Positions 24,124-33,332 of a stretch of DNA of 64,000 bases are shown here, one piece after another. Location: positions 248,001 to 312,000 of the forward strand of contig JACKPW010000006.1 of the NCBI GenBank assembly GCA_024233215.1. The letters run 5' to 3'. The DNA comes from Verrucomicrobiales bacterium (lineage in GTDB: Bacteria > Verrucomicrobiota > Verrucomicrobiia > Limisphaerales > J093). Below the pieces are notes generated by a model that was not told the origin of the DNA, searched no databases, and saw only the letters and a list, made by a program, of their open reading frames with translations. Position numbers and translations under genes: made by a program. The number at the start of each line of letters is the position of its first letter. Within the stretch, counting starts at the first letter, position 1.

Positions 24124-25167
24124 ATGTCGGTGGTCGTCGTCGGCGTTAGTCATCAAACCGCCCCGGTGGAAGTGCGGGAGCGGCTGGCTTTTGGGGAGGC
24201 GGAAGTGGCGTCGGCCCTGAGCCGGTTGCTCGCGGACGGCCGGGCCGGGGAGGCGGTCATTCTGTCGACCTGCAACCGGGTGGAGGTCTATGTGGCCGGA
24301 GACGCCGGACCGCAGGCCCTGGTGGCGTGCGCGCGCGAGTGCCTGCTGCAGTCCCTGCCCGCCGGGGAACCCGTTCCCGCTGGAGTCTATTCCCACGAGG
24401 GAACGCGCGGGGTGGAACACCTCTTCGCCGTGGCTTCCGGACTGGACTCCATGGTTCTGGGGGAAACCGAAATCCTCGGCCAGCTGAAGCAGGCCTACGA
24501 CCGGGCGTTGCAGGCGCGCGCCACGGGACGCCTCCTGAACAAGGCGTTTCAACGGGCGTTCAACGTTGCCAAGCAGATCCGCACCGAGACGAGCATCCAG
24601 CGCGGCACCGTCTCGGTGAGTTCGGTGGCGGTGGACATGGCCGGCCGGATTTTTGAATCGTTGAAACGCAGCGACGTGCTGGTAATCGGTGCCGGCGACA
24701 CCGGGGAGAAAGCGGCGCGCGCGATGCTCTCCCGCGGCGCCCGCACGGTGCGGGTGACGAACCGCTCCCCGGAAAGAGCCACCGCCCTGGCCGAAGTGCT
24801 GGGCGGCGAGGCGATTCCGTTTGAAGCCTGGCCGGCGGAACTGGAGCGGGTGGACATCGTCATCAGCAGCACCTCCGCGCCCCATTACGTGGTGGACCAA
24901 GCGGTGCTCAAACCGCGACTCGCCGCGCGCCACGGCCAACCCCTGTTGCTGGTTGACCTGGCCGTGCCGCGTGACATCGACCCGGCGGTGAACGAACTCG
25001 ACGGAGTGTTCCTGTTCAACGTGGACGACCTGCAGACAATTGCCGACGAGGCGCGGCGCCAGCGAGAGGCGGAGATCGATCGCTGCCTGGCGCTCATTCG
25101 CGAACGCGCGCAGGAACCGCTGGTTCGCCACCCGGGGCACCTGCCCTCCAACCCGGCTCCACGTTGA
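24124..25167 (+). CDS. hemA: Glutamyl-tRNA reductase
   Basis: A 347-residue protein. It catalyses NADPH-dependent reduction of glutamyl-tRNA to glutamate-1-semialdehyde, the first step of C5 tetrapyrrole synthesis. The N-terminal catalytic domain has VVVVGVSHQTAPVEVRERL and LSTCNRVEVY with the catalytic Cys50, then VLGETEILGQLKQAY. The Rossmann domain carries VLVIGAGDTGEKAARAM. The C-terminal dimerisation region is short (stops after IRERAQEPLVR), making the protein ~70 residues shorter than the usual ~420. It starts 3 bp after ccsA/hemX and is followed by hemC after 31 bp, a tetrapyrrole operon. Confidence 0.95.
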   Translation: MSVVVVGVSHQTAPVEVRERLAFGEAEVASALSRLLADGRAGEAVILSTCNRVEVYVAGDAGPQALVACARECLLQSLPAGEPVPAGVYSHEGTRGVEHLFAVASGLDSMVLGETEILGQLKQAYDRALQARATGRLLNKAFQRAFNVAKQIRTETSIQRGTVSVSSVAVDMAGRIFESLKRSDVLVIGAGDTGEKAARAMLSRGARTVRVTNRSPERATALAEVLGGEAIPFEAWPAELERVDIVISSTSAPHYVVDQAVLKPRLAARHGQPLLLVDLAVPRDIDPAVNELDGVFLFNVDDLQTIADEARRQREAEIDRCLALIRERAQEPLVRHPGHLPSNPAPR

Positions 25168-25198
25168 TGGTTGCCGGAACCACTGACCCGACCTGCTT

Positions 25199-26257
25199 AT
25201 GCCCCAGACCGACCGCCCCATCATTCTCGCCACCCGGGGGAGCCCCCTGGCGCTGGCCCAGTCAAACCAGATGCTGGCCGCCTGCCGCGAGGCGTTTCCG
25301 GAGTTGCGCTTCGAGCTGAGGATCATCAAGACGACCGGTGACAGGCTGCAGAAGGCCTCGATGGCAAACCCTGCGGCCAACCTGCCCAAGGGCCTGTTCA
25401 CCAAAGAGCTTGAGGTGGCGTTGTTGGCGAATGAGGCCGATTTTGCCGTGCACAGTCTGAAAGACCTTCCCACGGAGCTGCCGACCGGCCTGGTGTTGGG
25501 AGCGGTGCCCGGACGGGAGGATGTGCGCGACGCGCTGATCTACCGCAGCGAACTGGGGGCCGTCTGGCAACCGGCGGTCGGGGAGGGCGGTGAACCGGCT
25601 GAACCCATTCCGCCGCGACGGCATTATCCCGCCGGCCTCACCCTGGACGAGCTTCCCAAAGGAGCAACCATCGCCACCAGCAGCACGCGTCGGCGCGAAC
25701 AGCTTCTGGCCTGTCGTCCGGATCTCAAGATCGTGGAGATCCGCGGCAACGTGGGGACACGGTTGGAGAAGCTGCTTCGGCAACCTGAACTCGATGGCAT
25801 GCTCCTCGCGGCCGCCGGACTGAAACGTCTGGGCTATGAACTTCGGCCGGATGGTTCGCTGGCGTGCCGTAGCAGTCACGATTCCGGGGATGACGCTCCG
25901 GTGCAGGAGGTGCCCGAGTTCCGGGTTTCGCTGTTGGGTCTGGACGTGATGCTGCCATGCGTGGGCCAGGCGGCGTTGGGAATCGAAGTGCGGGCCGATG
26001 ATGAACGAATGGCGGCGGTCTGCCGGCGGTTGAACCACGAGCCCAGCCATCAGTGCGTGACGGCGGAACGCGCGTTTCTGCACGCGATGGGTGGCGGCTG
26101 CCAGAGTCCCGTGGCGGCCCATGCCGAACTGGTGGGCGACCGGCTGCGGCTGCGCGCGGTTTCCTTCCGTACCGGAGAACGCCGGGTTGGCGAACGCTCC
26201 GGGCCGGCGACCGACGCCGGGGAGATCGGCAAAGCGATGGCCGGGGAGCTGATGTAA
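25199..26257 (+). CDS. hemC: Hydroxymethylbilane synthase (porphobilinogen deaminase)
   Basis: A 352-residue protein. It polymerises four porphobilinogens on a dipyrromethane cofactor. Motifs: ILATRGSPLALAQSNQM, GLFTKELEVALLANEADFAV, SLKDLPTELPTGL, IATSSTRRREQLLACRPDLK, and GGGCQSPVAAHAELVGD containing the cofactor-attachment Cys. The protein is ~40 residues longer than typical, with insertions after YRSELGAVW (Pro-rich, ~25 residues) and after GYELRPDGS (acidic, ~20 residues). It sits downstream of hemA in the same orientation. No hemD or hemB follows. Confidence 0.95.
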   Translation: MPQTDRPIILATRGSPLALAQSNQMLAACREAFPELRFELRIIKTTGDRLQKASMANPAANLPKGLFTKELEVALLANEADFAVHSLKDLPTELPTGLVLGAVPGREDVRDALIYRSELGAVWQPAVGEGGEPAEPIPPRRHYPAGLTLDELPKGATIATSSTRRREQLLACRPDLKIVEIRGNVGTRLEKLLRQPELDGMLLAAAGLKRLGYELRPDGSLACRSSHDSGDDAPVQEVPEFRVSLLGLDVMLPCVGQAALGIEVRADDERMAAVCRRLNHEPSHQCVTAERAFLHAMGGGCQSPVAAHAELVGDRLRLRAVSFRTGERRVGERSGPATDAGEIGKAMAGELM

Positions 26258-26735
26258 GTCCATCGGACCTCAGCCGGCCGGTTCAGCTCCCGCCACAAAG
26301 GCCTCGGTCACCCATTCAGCGGCTACTACGAGTCCCTGGCGGTCGCGGGCAGCGGGAGGGATTCCGGGAGGGGGGGGTAACGGAGCGGGTGCAGGAGGGC
26401 CTGGGCGGCGGAGCATTACGGGGCGGAACGCCGGGAGGCGGCTCGGGCCCAGATCGTGACGGAGGAACGGAAGGCTTGGGAGCGGGTAGGGCCTGGAGCA
26501 AGGGCGCATAGGTGATCTGGTCAAGTTGGCAATCGCGGTACGACCGAGAGCGGAGAGCGTTCTGCCCATGATGTGGATTGCGGCCCGACCGCGGATGGGC
26601 ACCCCGGTCCAGCTACACGATCCGCTCCACCGGGAGTGCCAATCAGAGATGGCCTGATCTGTGAATATCAAGAACCGACCCCCATGCGTTCTTTTCACGG
26701 ATGGCGAGTTCTGGCATAGTCCTTGTCGTACTGCT
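26258..26735. other. Intergenic region with decayed transposase tail
   Basis: About 480 bp between hemC and the fucosidase gene. Frames here show protein-like but broken segments (HPFSGYYESL; EHYGAERREAARAQIVTEER; see 26408-26657). The last ~75 bp before the fucosidase start contain the probable promoter (AT-rich TTCTTTTCACGG to GGCATAGT), but no consensus is clear. Confidence 0.45.
26408..26657 (+). pseudogene. Decayed C-terminal part of a Y1/RAYT-like transposase
   Basis: The frame at 26408 gives AEHYGAERREAARAQIVTEE, then a frame change leads to KLAIAVRPRAESVLPMMWIA, ARPRMGTPVQLHDPLHRECQ and a stop at 26657. A helix ending in (K/L)xWIAxxLxMGTxxxVxxLLxR is the characteristic C-terminus of verrucomicrobial IS200-like/RAYT (REP-associated tyrosine transposase) proteins. 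No HUH motif or catalytic Tyr is left. Assignment is from memory of this family pattern, not from a search. Confidence 0.4.
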
Positions 26736-28472
26736 ATGAGATCGCATCCCCTGATTCGTTTGGTTGTTCTGGCCACCCTGCTATCCTTCGTTGCCCCGGC
26801 CTTTGCCGAAGAGACGCGCGCGGAGCGCGATGCCCGCATGGGGTGGTGGCGGCAGGCCAAGTTTGGCCTGTTCATTCACTGGGGCGTCTATGCCGTTCCC
26901 GCCGGCACCTATCACGGGCGGCAGATTGGCGGCATCGGCGAGTGGATCATGCGCAACGCAAAGATCCCGGTCGCCGAATACCGCGCCTTCGCGAAGGACT
27001 TCAACCCGGTCAAGTACGATCCCGAGGCTTGGGCCGCCATGGCCGAGGAAGCCGGGATGAAGTACATCGTCATCACCTCCAAACACCACGATGGCTTTGC
27101 CTTGTTCCCGTCCGACGTCACGGATTGGGACATCGCCGATGCCACGCCGTATGGTCGGGATTTGTTGACGCCGCTGGCGCAGGCGGCCCATCGGCACGGA
27201 CTAAAGTTCGGCACGTACTACTCGCAGGCACAGGACTGGACGCACCCGGGTGGGGCCAAGGCCGGCTACGACGAGGGGGACGGATGGGATGAGGCGCACA
27301 AGGGGAACTTCGATGATTATCTGCAGGGCATCGCGATTCCCCAGACCCGCGAGATTCTCACGCGGATCAAACCCGACATCCTGTGGTGGGACACGCCGGT
27401 CTGGATGACCGAGGAACGGGCCCGCCCGCTGCATGACCTGATCGCGTTGCGTCCTGGCCTGATCACCAACAACCGGTTGGGCGGTGGCTTTTCGGGAGAT
27501 ACGGAAACGCCGGAGCAGCACATTCCGGCCACCGGCTACAAGGATCGCGACTGGGAAACCTGTATGACGATGAACGACACCTGGGGCTACAAGAGCTACG
27601 ACCACAACTGGAAGAGCACCGAGGTGCTGGTGCGCAACCTGGTCGATATCGTCAGCAAAGGCGGCAACTACCTGCTGAACGTGGGCCCCACCTCGCAGGG
27701 CGAGATTCCGGCCGCCAGTATCGAGCGGCTCAAGGAGGTCGGTGCCTGGATGAAGGTCAACGGCGACGCCATTTACGGCACCAGCGCAAGTCCGTTTCGT
27801 CGGCTGGCGTGGGGGCGTTGCACGAAGAAGCTCTCGGCCGACGGAGCCACCTTGTATCTGCACGTGTTCGACTGGCCGGTGGACGGGCGATTGCTCGTGC
27901 CAGGGCTGAAAAACGCCGTGAAGGCCGCCTCCGTGCTGGCGACCGGCGCCCGGGTGGCTTCGGTGTCCACTACGGATGGCGTCGTGTTGACCCTGCCCCC
28001 CAAAGCGCCGGACGCGATTTCCAGCACCGTGGTCTTGCGGATCACCGGGACACCCGAGGTCGAGGAGAGCCTCTGGGTAAAGCAGGCCGCCGATGGTTCG
28101 ATCACGTTGCTCGCCGACGATGCCATTCTCCACGGCGACAGCCTTCAGGTGGAGCACACGCCGAGCAACCTGGGGTACTGGACCAACGCCGGCGACTGGG
28201 CGGAGTGGCAGTTCCGGGTGAGCCAGGGCGGCGATTTCGACGTGACCGCCGAGGTGGCGAGTGCGGGCAGTGCGGCGTTTGCCGTCGAATGCGGTGAGCA
28301 GAGTCTGCGTGTGGATTTTCCGAGCACCGGCGATTACGGACGTTACCGGAAGATCGATGCCGGGGTGCTGCGGGCCGTTCCGGGCGGTTCGGTCAGCATC
28401 ACCGTGAAACCGCTCCGGCAGGGATGGACGCCGGTGAACCTGCGGTCGCTCAGGCTGGTGCCCCGACGCTGA
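26736..28472 (+). CDS. Alpha-L-fucosidase (GH29), secreted
   Basis: A 578-residue protein starting at MRSHPLIRLVVLATLLSFVA (signal peptide). It has the GH29 catalytic barrel: WWRQAKFGLFIHWGVYAVPA, YIVITSKHHDGFALFPS, GLKFGTYYSQAQDW, and KPDILWWDTPVW with the catalytic nucleophile Asp (about D219). The sequences YDHNWKSTEVLVRNLVDIVS and NYLLNVGPTSQGEIP close the barrel. The C-terminal ~200 residues are beta-rich (VVLRITG, LGYWTNAGDWAEWQFRVSQG) and resemble a carbohydrate-binding module. It releases alpha-L-fucose from glycans in the periplasm or outside. A hairpin terminator candidate follows at 28499. Confidence 0.93.
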   Translation: MRSHPLIRLVVLATLLSFVAPAFAEETRAERDARMGWWRQAKFGLFIHWGVYAVPAGTYHGRQIGGIGEWIMRNAKIPVAEYRAFAKDFNPVKYDPEAWAAMAEEAGMKYIVITSKHHDGFALFPSDVTDWDIADATPYGRDLLTPLAQAAHRHGLKFGTYYSQAQDWTHPGGAKAGYDEGDGWDEAHKGNFDDYLQGIAIPQTREILTRIKPDILWWDTPVWMTEERARPLHDLIALRPGLITNNRLGGGFSGDTETPEQHIPATGYKDRDWETCMTMNDTWGYKSYDHNWKSTEVLVRNLVDIVSKGGNYLLNVGPTSQGEIPAASIERLKEVGAWMKVNGDAIYGTSASPFRRLAWGRCTKKLSADGATLYLHVFDWPVDGRLLVPGLKNAVKAASVLATGARVASVSTTDGVVLTLPPKAPDAISSTVVLRITGTPEVEESLWVKQAADGSITLLADDAILHGDSLQVEHTPSNLGYWTNAGDWAEWQFRVSQGGDFDVTAEVASAGSAAFAVECGEQSLRVDFPSTGDYGRYRKIDAGVLRAVPGGSVSITVKPLRQGWTPVNLRSLRLVPRR

Positions 28473-28498
28473 GCCGAAGCCAGTCAGGCCAAGGGAAC

Positions 28499-28531
28499 CC
28501 GGGTCCCCCCTTCCGAACAGGGGGGACCCGG
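28499..28531 (+). terminator. Strong GC hairpin after the fucosidase gene
   Basis: A perfect 12-bp stem, CCGGGTCCCCCC with GGGGGGACCCGG around a 9-nt loop, ~27 bp after the stop codon. Only a weak T-stretch (GGTTTCT) follows, so intrinsic termination is likely but not textbook. Confidence 0.55.
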
Positions 28532-28564
28532 TCGGTTTCTGCGCCCCGGCTGTTCATCCCCGGA

Positions 28565-28598
28565 TCAAAGCAGAAAGGCTGCCGGGTTGCGGCAGCCT
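28565..28598 (-). terminator. Rho-independent terminator of the ompH-bamA-dnaB block
   Basis: Read on the minus strand, AGGCTGCC pairs with GGCAGCCT around a 7-nt loop, followed by TTTCTGCTTTG. It lies ~50 bp after the ompH stop codon. Confidence 0.75.
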
Positions 28599-28648
28599 CC
28601 TGACGGTTGGGTTTGTCTCGAGAGAGTGTTGAGCGTTGTCGCGGCCCG

Positions 28649-29263
28649 CTATTGGGCGGGCGTGGCAGCAGGGGCGGCATCGAGGGCGCCCGGAGGAGCG
28701 TTCTCGTTCACCTTCTGCAAGACCGGCTGGGTGATGTCCGTGAGACCGGAGTTGAACATGATGATGGGGGTGCGGTTGACGCTCTCGGACGCAACATCGA
28801 AGACCAGATTGAGGCCGGCGGCGCGAGCCTGCGTATCGACCTCATCCTGGATGTCGCGCAGGATGTTCTGGCGCATACGATTGACCTGCTCGGTGATGTC
28901 CGACTGGAACTGCTTGTCCAGGTTGCTGATACTCTGCTCGATTTCCCGGATCTCGAGGAGCTTCGTCTCGGCGGTTTGCCGACGGCGCTTCTGCTCATCG
29001 AGGGAAAGTGCGGGGTCGTTGGCGAGGTCGCTGAGGTTCTTGTATTCCTCATTCGCCTTCTGGTAGTCCTCGAGCATCTTGGACCGGTTCTTCTGGAACT
29101 CGGATTGTCGTTCCTTCACCAGGGTGTCGGATTGCTTGGTCTTCCAGTAGCCGTCGAAGACCGTCTTCATGTTGATGACGGCGATTTTGTTCTGCGCCTG
29201 CAGGGCAGGCGCCACCAGGGTCACCGCCAGGGCGAGGGCGGCTGTGAACAGTTTCTTCTTCAT
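28649..29263 (-). CDS. OmpH/Skp-like periplasmic chaperone
   Basis: A 204-residue protein with signal peptide MKKKLFTAALALAVTLVAPA. The mature start NKIAVINMKTVFDGYWKTKQ is the OmpH/Skp beginning, followed by a long charged coiled-coil (residues ~45-130, e.g. LEDYQKANEEYKNLSDLAND) that forms the tentacles. A C-terminal strand region contains GLNLVFDVASESVNRTPIIM, and the tail is Ala/Pro-rich. It holds unfolded outer-membrane proteins for delivery to BamA, whose gene lies immediately upstream in the same orientation. Confidence 0.88.
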   Translation of the reverse strand: MKKKLFTAALALAVTLVAPALQAQNKIAVINMKTVFDGYWKTKQSDTLVKERQSEFQKNRSKMLEDYQKANEEYKNLSDLANDPALSLDEQKRRRQTAETKLLEIREIEQSISNLDKQFQSDITEQVNRMRQNILRDIQDEVDTQARAAGLNLVFDVASESVNRTPIIMFNSGLTDITQPVLQKVNENAPPGALDAAPAATPAQ

Positions 29264-29300
29264 GTTTTCAGGTTATCAGAGGGCCTCGGGGCCGTGCAAA

Positions 29301-31688
29301 TCAATATCCGCTGCGGGTGTAGCCGACGCTGAACTGGAACCGGCCATCCCCGCTCACGAAGCGATCATGCTGGATCGGTATGGCGTAATCCAGCCGTAAC
29401 GGGCCCATGCCCGGAATGTTCAGCCGGATGCCCACCCCGTAGTTGTCCGAATACGGACCGTAGTCCGGACTCGGACGTTCAAAACTGTAGGGATCGGGGT
29501 AGACGTTGCCAATATCGTAGAAGGCCGCGAGGCGCAGGCTCTGAATCACCGGAACGCTGTATTCGGCGGAGGCAAACCAGTAGGTGCGCCCCCCCAGCGG
29601 TTCCTGCCCCAGAGAGTCGTAGGGGCCGACGGACCGGTATTCGTAGCCGCGCATCGAGAAGAGCCCTCCCAGGCTCCAGCGATCATACATCGGGATGTGA
29701 GTGTCGGAACCCCAGTTGTCCATGACGCCGCCGCGGGCGATGATCTCGAGCACGTGACCGTCGAAGAGTCCCGGGAAATAGTGGCTGGTGTTGAGTTCCC
29801 ACGAGTAGTAATCGGTCTGACCGCCGAAGGGGCCTCCCGCGAATCCGGCCTCCAGTTCGGTCAACTGGCCATGGTTTGGCAGGAGGACGCTGTTGCGGCT
29901 GTCGTAACTGATCTTGCCGATGGGCTTGGACACCAGGGTATGTCCGGCCTCCGCCAGGATCTCCGGTGAGGCGGTCGGTTCCACGTTCACGATGCCGACG
30001 TTGTAGAGGCTGTAGCCCACCATCCCACGCCAGTAATCATTCCAAAGCGAGCGGGTCAGGGTGAGGCGTCCGCCAATGAGGTCGATGTCGTAGACGTCGC
30101 TGTAGTAGAGCAGGTTCCGGTAATAGGCATCGAATCCGAGCGCCAGTTTCCGGCCGAGGAACCAGGGTTCGATGAACGTGAACTGAATGTCCCGCCGGGC
30201 GGTGCCCACCTGGGCGATCAGGCGCAGTTTCTGGCCGGCCCCCGTGCCGAAGAACAGCGGTTGTTTGAAAATGTCGGCATTGCCCTGGGTCAGTTCCACA
30301 AAACCCACCAGTTCATCCAGGGAACTGAAGCCCGCCCCGAACCGGACGTCCCCCGTGCTTTTTTCCTCCACGGTGAGCACGAGGTTCTTGCGGTCCGGGA
30401 CGTCGGTCGGTTCGGCCTGCGCATCCACCCGCGAGAAGTACTGCAGGCCATAAAGGCGGTTGGTGCTCAGATTGACGCTCACCATGTCGAAGACTTCGCC
30501 CGGGCTCACCGCCAGCTCACGCCGGATGACGCGGTCCTTGGTCTTGGTGTTGCCCTTGATGTCGATGCGCTCGATGAAGGACTCCTTCCCCTCGGTGAGG
30601 CGGTAGGTGATGTCCATGGTGCCCTGGGCGGTGTTTGGGTGCAGGTTGGCCACGACGCGGGCATCGATGTATCCCCGGGCCCCGTAGAAATCCTGGACGG
30701 CCTGCCGGTCCTTTGAGAGGCCGCTGGGCGTGAACACCTGCCCCGGCCCCATCTGCAGCCCGCGAATCCAGCGGTTCTTTTCGCGAGTCTGCATCTGGTC
30801 CCGGATCTGCTCGGTGGGAAACAGCTCATTCCCCTCGAATTCCACGCGGCCGACGCGATACTGCAGCCCCTCGCGAAGCGTGATCTTGATGATCATCCGG
30901 TTTGACTTGGGATGCTCGAATTCAATGTCGCGGATCTCGAAGTCGATGTAGCCCGCCTCGCGGTAGAAATCGGCCAGGCGCTCGTGGTCCTCGGCGAAGA
31001 CCTCGTCCTTGAGCACCCCGCTGCCGGTCAGCCAGGAGAGGAACCAATGCCGCCGGGTCTTGAGCACGCCGCGCAGTTTCCGCTGGCTGAACGCCTCCGC
31101 ACCGACGAACACGACGTCATCGATCTTTACCTTGGCGGCTTCGGCGACCTGGAAGGTCACCGTACCTTTGCCCAGTTCCGAGTCAACCACCGGGACGTAT
31201 TCCACTTTCGTCTGCCGGTAGCCCTTCTTCTGGTAGAGCTTGACGATTTCCTGGGCGTCCGCGTGGAGCTTCTGTTCGTCCAGCGGTTCCCCCACCTTGG
31301 ATTTCAGCTTCTTCTGGAGCTTCCCGTCGCTGAACTTCGTGTTTCCCTCGAAGGTGATCTGGGTAAGGGTCGGTTTGCCGATAAGCACATAGCGCAGCTT
31401 GATCCCCCCGTCGACGCGTTCCGGGTCCACCCGGATGTTGTAGAAGTAGCCGGTGCCGTAGAGGGTTTCGATGTCGGTGTTGACCGCGTTGCGGCTGTAG
31501 CTGTCGCCGACCTTGACCCGGAGGTTTGAGCGCACCAGGGAGTCGCTGACGGCCGGCGGTCCCATGTGTTGGATCTCGATTTCCTTCACGAGTTCCGGCA
31601 GTTGAGCCAGTACGGCGGGTGCCAGGAGGCAGCACGCGAGCAGGACTCCGAGCCAGGCCCGGCAGCGGCTATTCGGCGGGAACATCAT
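29301..31688 (-). CDS. bamA: Outer membrane protein assembly factor BamA
   Basis: A 795-residue protein. An N-terminal signal peptide (LGVLLACCLLAPAVLA) is followed by five POTRA domains (e.g. YFYNIRVDPERVDGGIKLRY, LQKKLKSKVGEPLDEQKLHA, PTEQIRDQMQTREKNRWIRG, FIERIDIKGNTKTKDRVIRR). The C-terminal 16-stranded Omp85 barrel contains the conserved WSLGGLFSMRGYEYRSVGP (the VRGF/Y-type loop-6 motif) and ends in FSVGYTRSGY. It inserts beta-barrel proteins into the outer membrane. Its start overlaps the dnaB stop (ATGA). Confidence 0.95.
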   Translation of the reverse strand: MMFPPNSRCRAWLGVLLACCLLAPAVLAQLPELVKEIEIQHMGPPAVSDSLVRSNLRVKVGDSYSRNAVNTDIETLYGTGYFYNIRVDPERVDGGIKLRYVLIGKPTLTQITFEGNTKFSDGKLQKKLKSKVGEPLDEQKLHADAQEIVKLYQKKGYRQTKVEYVPVVDSELGKGTVTFQVAEAAKVKIDDVVFVGAEAFSQRKLRGVLKTRRHWFLSWLTGSGVLKDEVFAEDHERLADFYREAGYIDFEIRDIEFEHPKSNRMIIKITLREGLQYRVGRVEFEGNELFPTEQIRDQMQTREKNRWIRGLQMGPGQVFTPSGLSKDRQAVQDFYGARGYIDARVVANLHPNTAQGTMDITYRLTEGKESFIERIDIKGNTKTKDRVIRRELAVSPGEVFDMVSVNLSTNRLYGLQYFSRVDAQAEPTDVPDRKNLVLTVEEKSTGDVRFGAGFSSLDELVGFVELTQGNADIFKQPLFFGTGAGQKLRLIAQVGTARRDIQFTFIEPWFLGRKLALGFDAYYRNLLYYSDVYDIDLIGGRLTLTRSLWNDYWRGMVGYSLYNVGIVNVEPTASPEILAEAGHTLVSKPIGKISYDSRNSVLLPNHGQLTELEAGFAGGPFGGQTDYYSWELNTSHYFPGLFDGHVLEIIARGGVMDNWGSDTHIPMYDRWSLGGLFSMRGYEYRSVGPYDSLGQEPLGGRTYWFASAEYSVPVIQSLRLAAFYDIGNVYPDPYSFERPSPDYGPYSDNYGVGIRLNIPGMGPLRLDYAIPIQHDRFVSGDGRFQFSVGYTRSGY

Positions 31689-33163
31689 CGACGCTGTAGG
31701 GGAACGGTGTTTTCAAACCGGGTGTAGGAGCGCAGGAAGGTCAGGTGCACGTCGCCAGTGGGGCCATTGCGTTGCTTGGCGATGAGGAGGTTCACCGGTG
31801 TGGCCTCGGCATGACGCCGCGCCTCCTCATCGTCGTCGTCGTTGTCGGCCGCCTTGTGCGGGTTCTTGCTGTCCGCCCGATAAAGCAGGCCGACGATGTC
31901 GGCGTCCTGCTCGATGGCGCCGGACTCGCGGAGGTCGGAGAGCCGCGGTTTGCGGCTCTTGTCCCGTTCCAATTCGCGATTCAACTGGCTGAGCACGATG
32001 ATCGGCACGTCGAGTTCCTTGGCGAGGGCCTTGATCCCGCTGGAAATCTCGGAGATTTCCTGCTGCCGATTGAAGTCGCCCCGCCGGGTTGCCGGGGAAC
32101 GTAGCAGTTGCAGGTAGTCGATGACAATCAACTTGATGTGATGCCGCAACCACATCCGGCGCGCGCGTCCGCGAAGTTCGCGGATGGTCAATGCCGGGGT
32201 GTCGTCGATGTAAATCTCCGCCTTGGACAGTTGGTCGGTCGCGAAATTGAGCCGTTGGAAGTCCTCCGGCTGGAGGTCACCCTCACGGACTTTGTGCTGG
32301 TCCAGACGCGCCAGGGAACAGAGCAGACGCATGACGAGGGATTCGCCGGACATTTCCAGGCTGAACACCCCCACCGGCGCGTGGGCCTGCAACGCCACGT
32401 TCTCGGCGATGTTCATCGCCAGGCTGGTCTTCCCCATGCTCGGACGCGCTGCGATGACGAACATCTCGCCGCCCCGCAGGCCGCTGGTCTTCCGATCCAA
32501 TCCGTCGAATCCGGAGGGCACGCCGGCAAGTTGCCCGGGATTCGAGAAGAACGCCTCGATCTGGCTCACCGCCTTGCCGACGAGTGTGTTGATGTCCTTG
32601 CCGGTGTTCTCGGCGCGTTCCTGGCTGATGCCCAGGAACTCCTTTTCGGCCTCATCCAGCAGGGCATCCGCCTCGTCCTGCTCCTCGTAAACGCGCGAGG
32701 CAATGCTCGTGCAGGTTTGGATGACCCGCCGCAGCAGGTATTTCTCCCGCACGATATCGGCGTAGTAGTCCAGGTTGGCGGCGGAGGGCACCGCGTCCAG
32801 CAGGGCGTTCAGGTAGGCGTGCCCCCCCACGCTCTCCAGCGACCGACGGTCACTCAACCGCTGTCCGATGCTGACCAGATCGACCGGCTGGTTGTTATCG
32901 CAGAGGTCCACCACCGTCTCGAAGATCACCTGATGGCGAGGGTCGTAGAAGGCCTCGTTGCCGCGGCGAAACCGTTCCAGACAGCGACCCACCCCTTCAC
33001 GTGGGGACAGGAGCAGGCAGCCGAGCACGCCCTGCTCGGCCTCGATGGAATGCGGCGGCGTCCGGTCGACCCGGGACGGCTCCACGAGCCGGGCGCGTTT
33101 GCGACGCGCACGGGTCAGGTCCGGCTTGCCGGGGGGAGCGTCCTCGCGGATGTCGTCGATCAT
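31685..33163 (-). CDS. dnaB: Replicative DNA helicase
   Basis: A 492-residue protein from MIDDIREDAPPGKPDLTRAR; the 29-codon upstream extension is not conserved-looking. The N-terminal domain begins RTPPHSIEAEQGVLGCLLLS. The RecA-like domain has the Walker A stretch VIAARPSMGKTSLAMNIAEN, FSLEMSGESLVMRLLCSLAR, the Walker B stretch LIVIDYLQLLRSP, VIVLSQLNRELE with the motif H4 region, and LRESGAIEQDADIVGLLYRA. It unwinds DNA at replication forks. An acidic linker (DNDDDDEEARRH) precedes the last strands. The overlap with bamA implies co-translation, an unusual coupling of replication and envelope genes. Confidence 0.96.
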   Translation of the reverse strand: MIDDIREDAPPGKPDLTRARRKRARLVEPSRVDRTPPHSIEAEQGVLGCLLLSPREGVGRCLERFRRGNEAFYDPRHQVIFETVVDLCDNNQPVDLVSIGQRLSDRRSLESVGGHAYLNALLDAVPSAANLDYYADIVREKYLLRRVIQTCTSIASRVYEEQDEADALLDEAEKEFLGISQERAENTGKDINTLVGKAVSQIEAFFSNPGQLAGVPSGFDGLDRKTSGLRGGEMFVIAARPSMGKTSLAMNIAENVALQAHAPVGVFSLEMSGESLVMRLLCSLARLDQHKVREGDLQPEDFQRLNFATDQLSKAEIYIDDTPALTIRELRGRARRMWLRHHIKLIVIDYLQLLRSPATRRGDFNRQQEISEISSGIKALAKELDVPIIVLSQLNRELERDKSRKPRLSDLRESGAIEQDADIVGLLYRADSKNPHKAADNDDDDEEARRHAEATPVNLLIAKQRNGPTGDVHLTFLRSYTRFENTVPLQRR

Positions 33164-33265
33164 GGGAACAGCACACACGCTGGCCGGCAGGATGGCAATC
33201 CTGACCTGTCCCCAGTGATCCACCGGCTGTTCACCGGTTTGTTGGATCACCTTGGGCGACAGGCA

Positions 33266-33300
33266 TCCAAAGGAAAACGGGCAGGGAATGCCTGCCCGTT
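33266..33300 (-). terminator. Rho-independent terminator after rplI
   Basis: On the minus strand, AACGGGCAGG pairs with CCTGCCCGTT (10 bp, 5-nt loop), then TTTTCCTTTGG. It separates rpsF-ssb-rplI from dnaB-bamA-ompH. Confidence 0.85.
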
Positions 33301-33332
33301 GCTGTCAGGTCTGCCGGATGCCGGCCCGGGGG

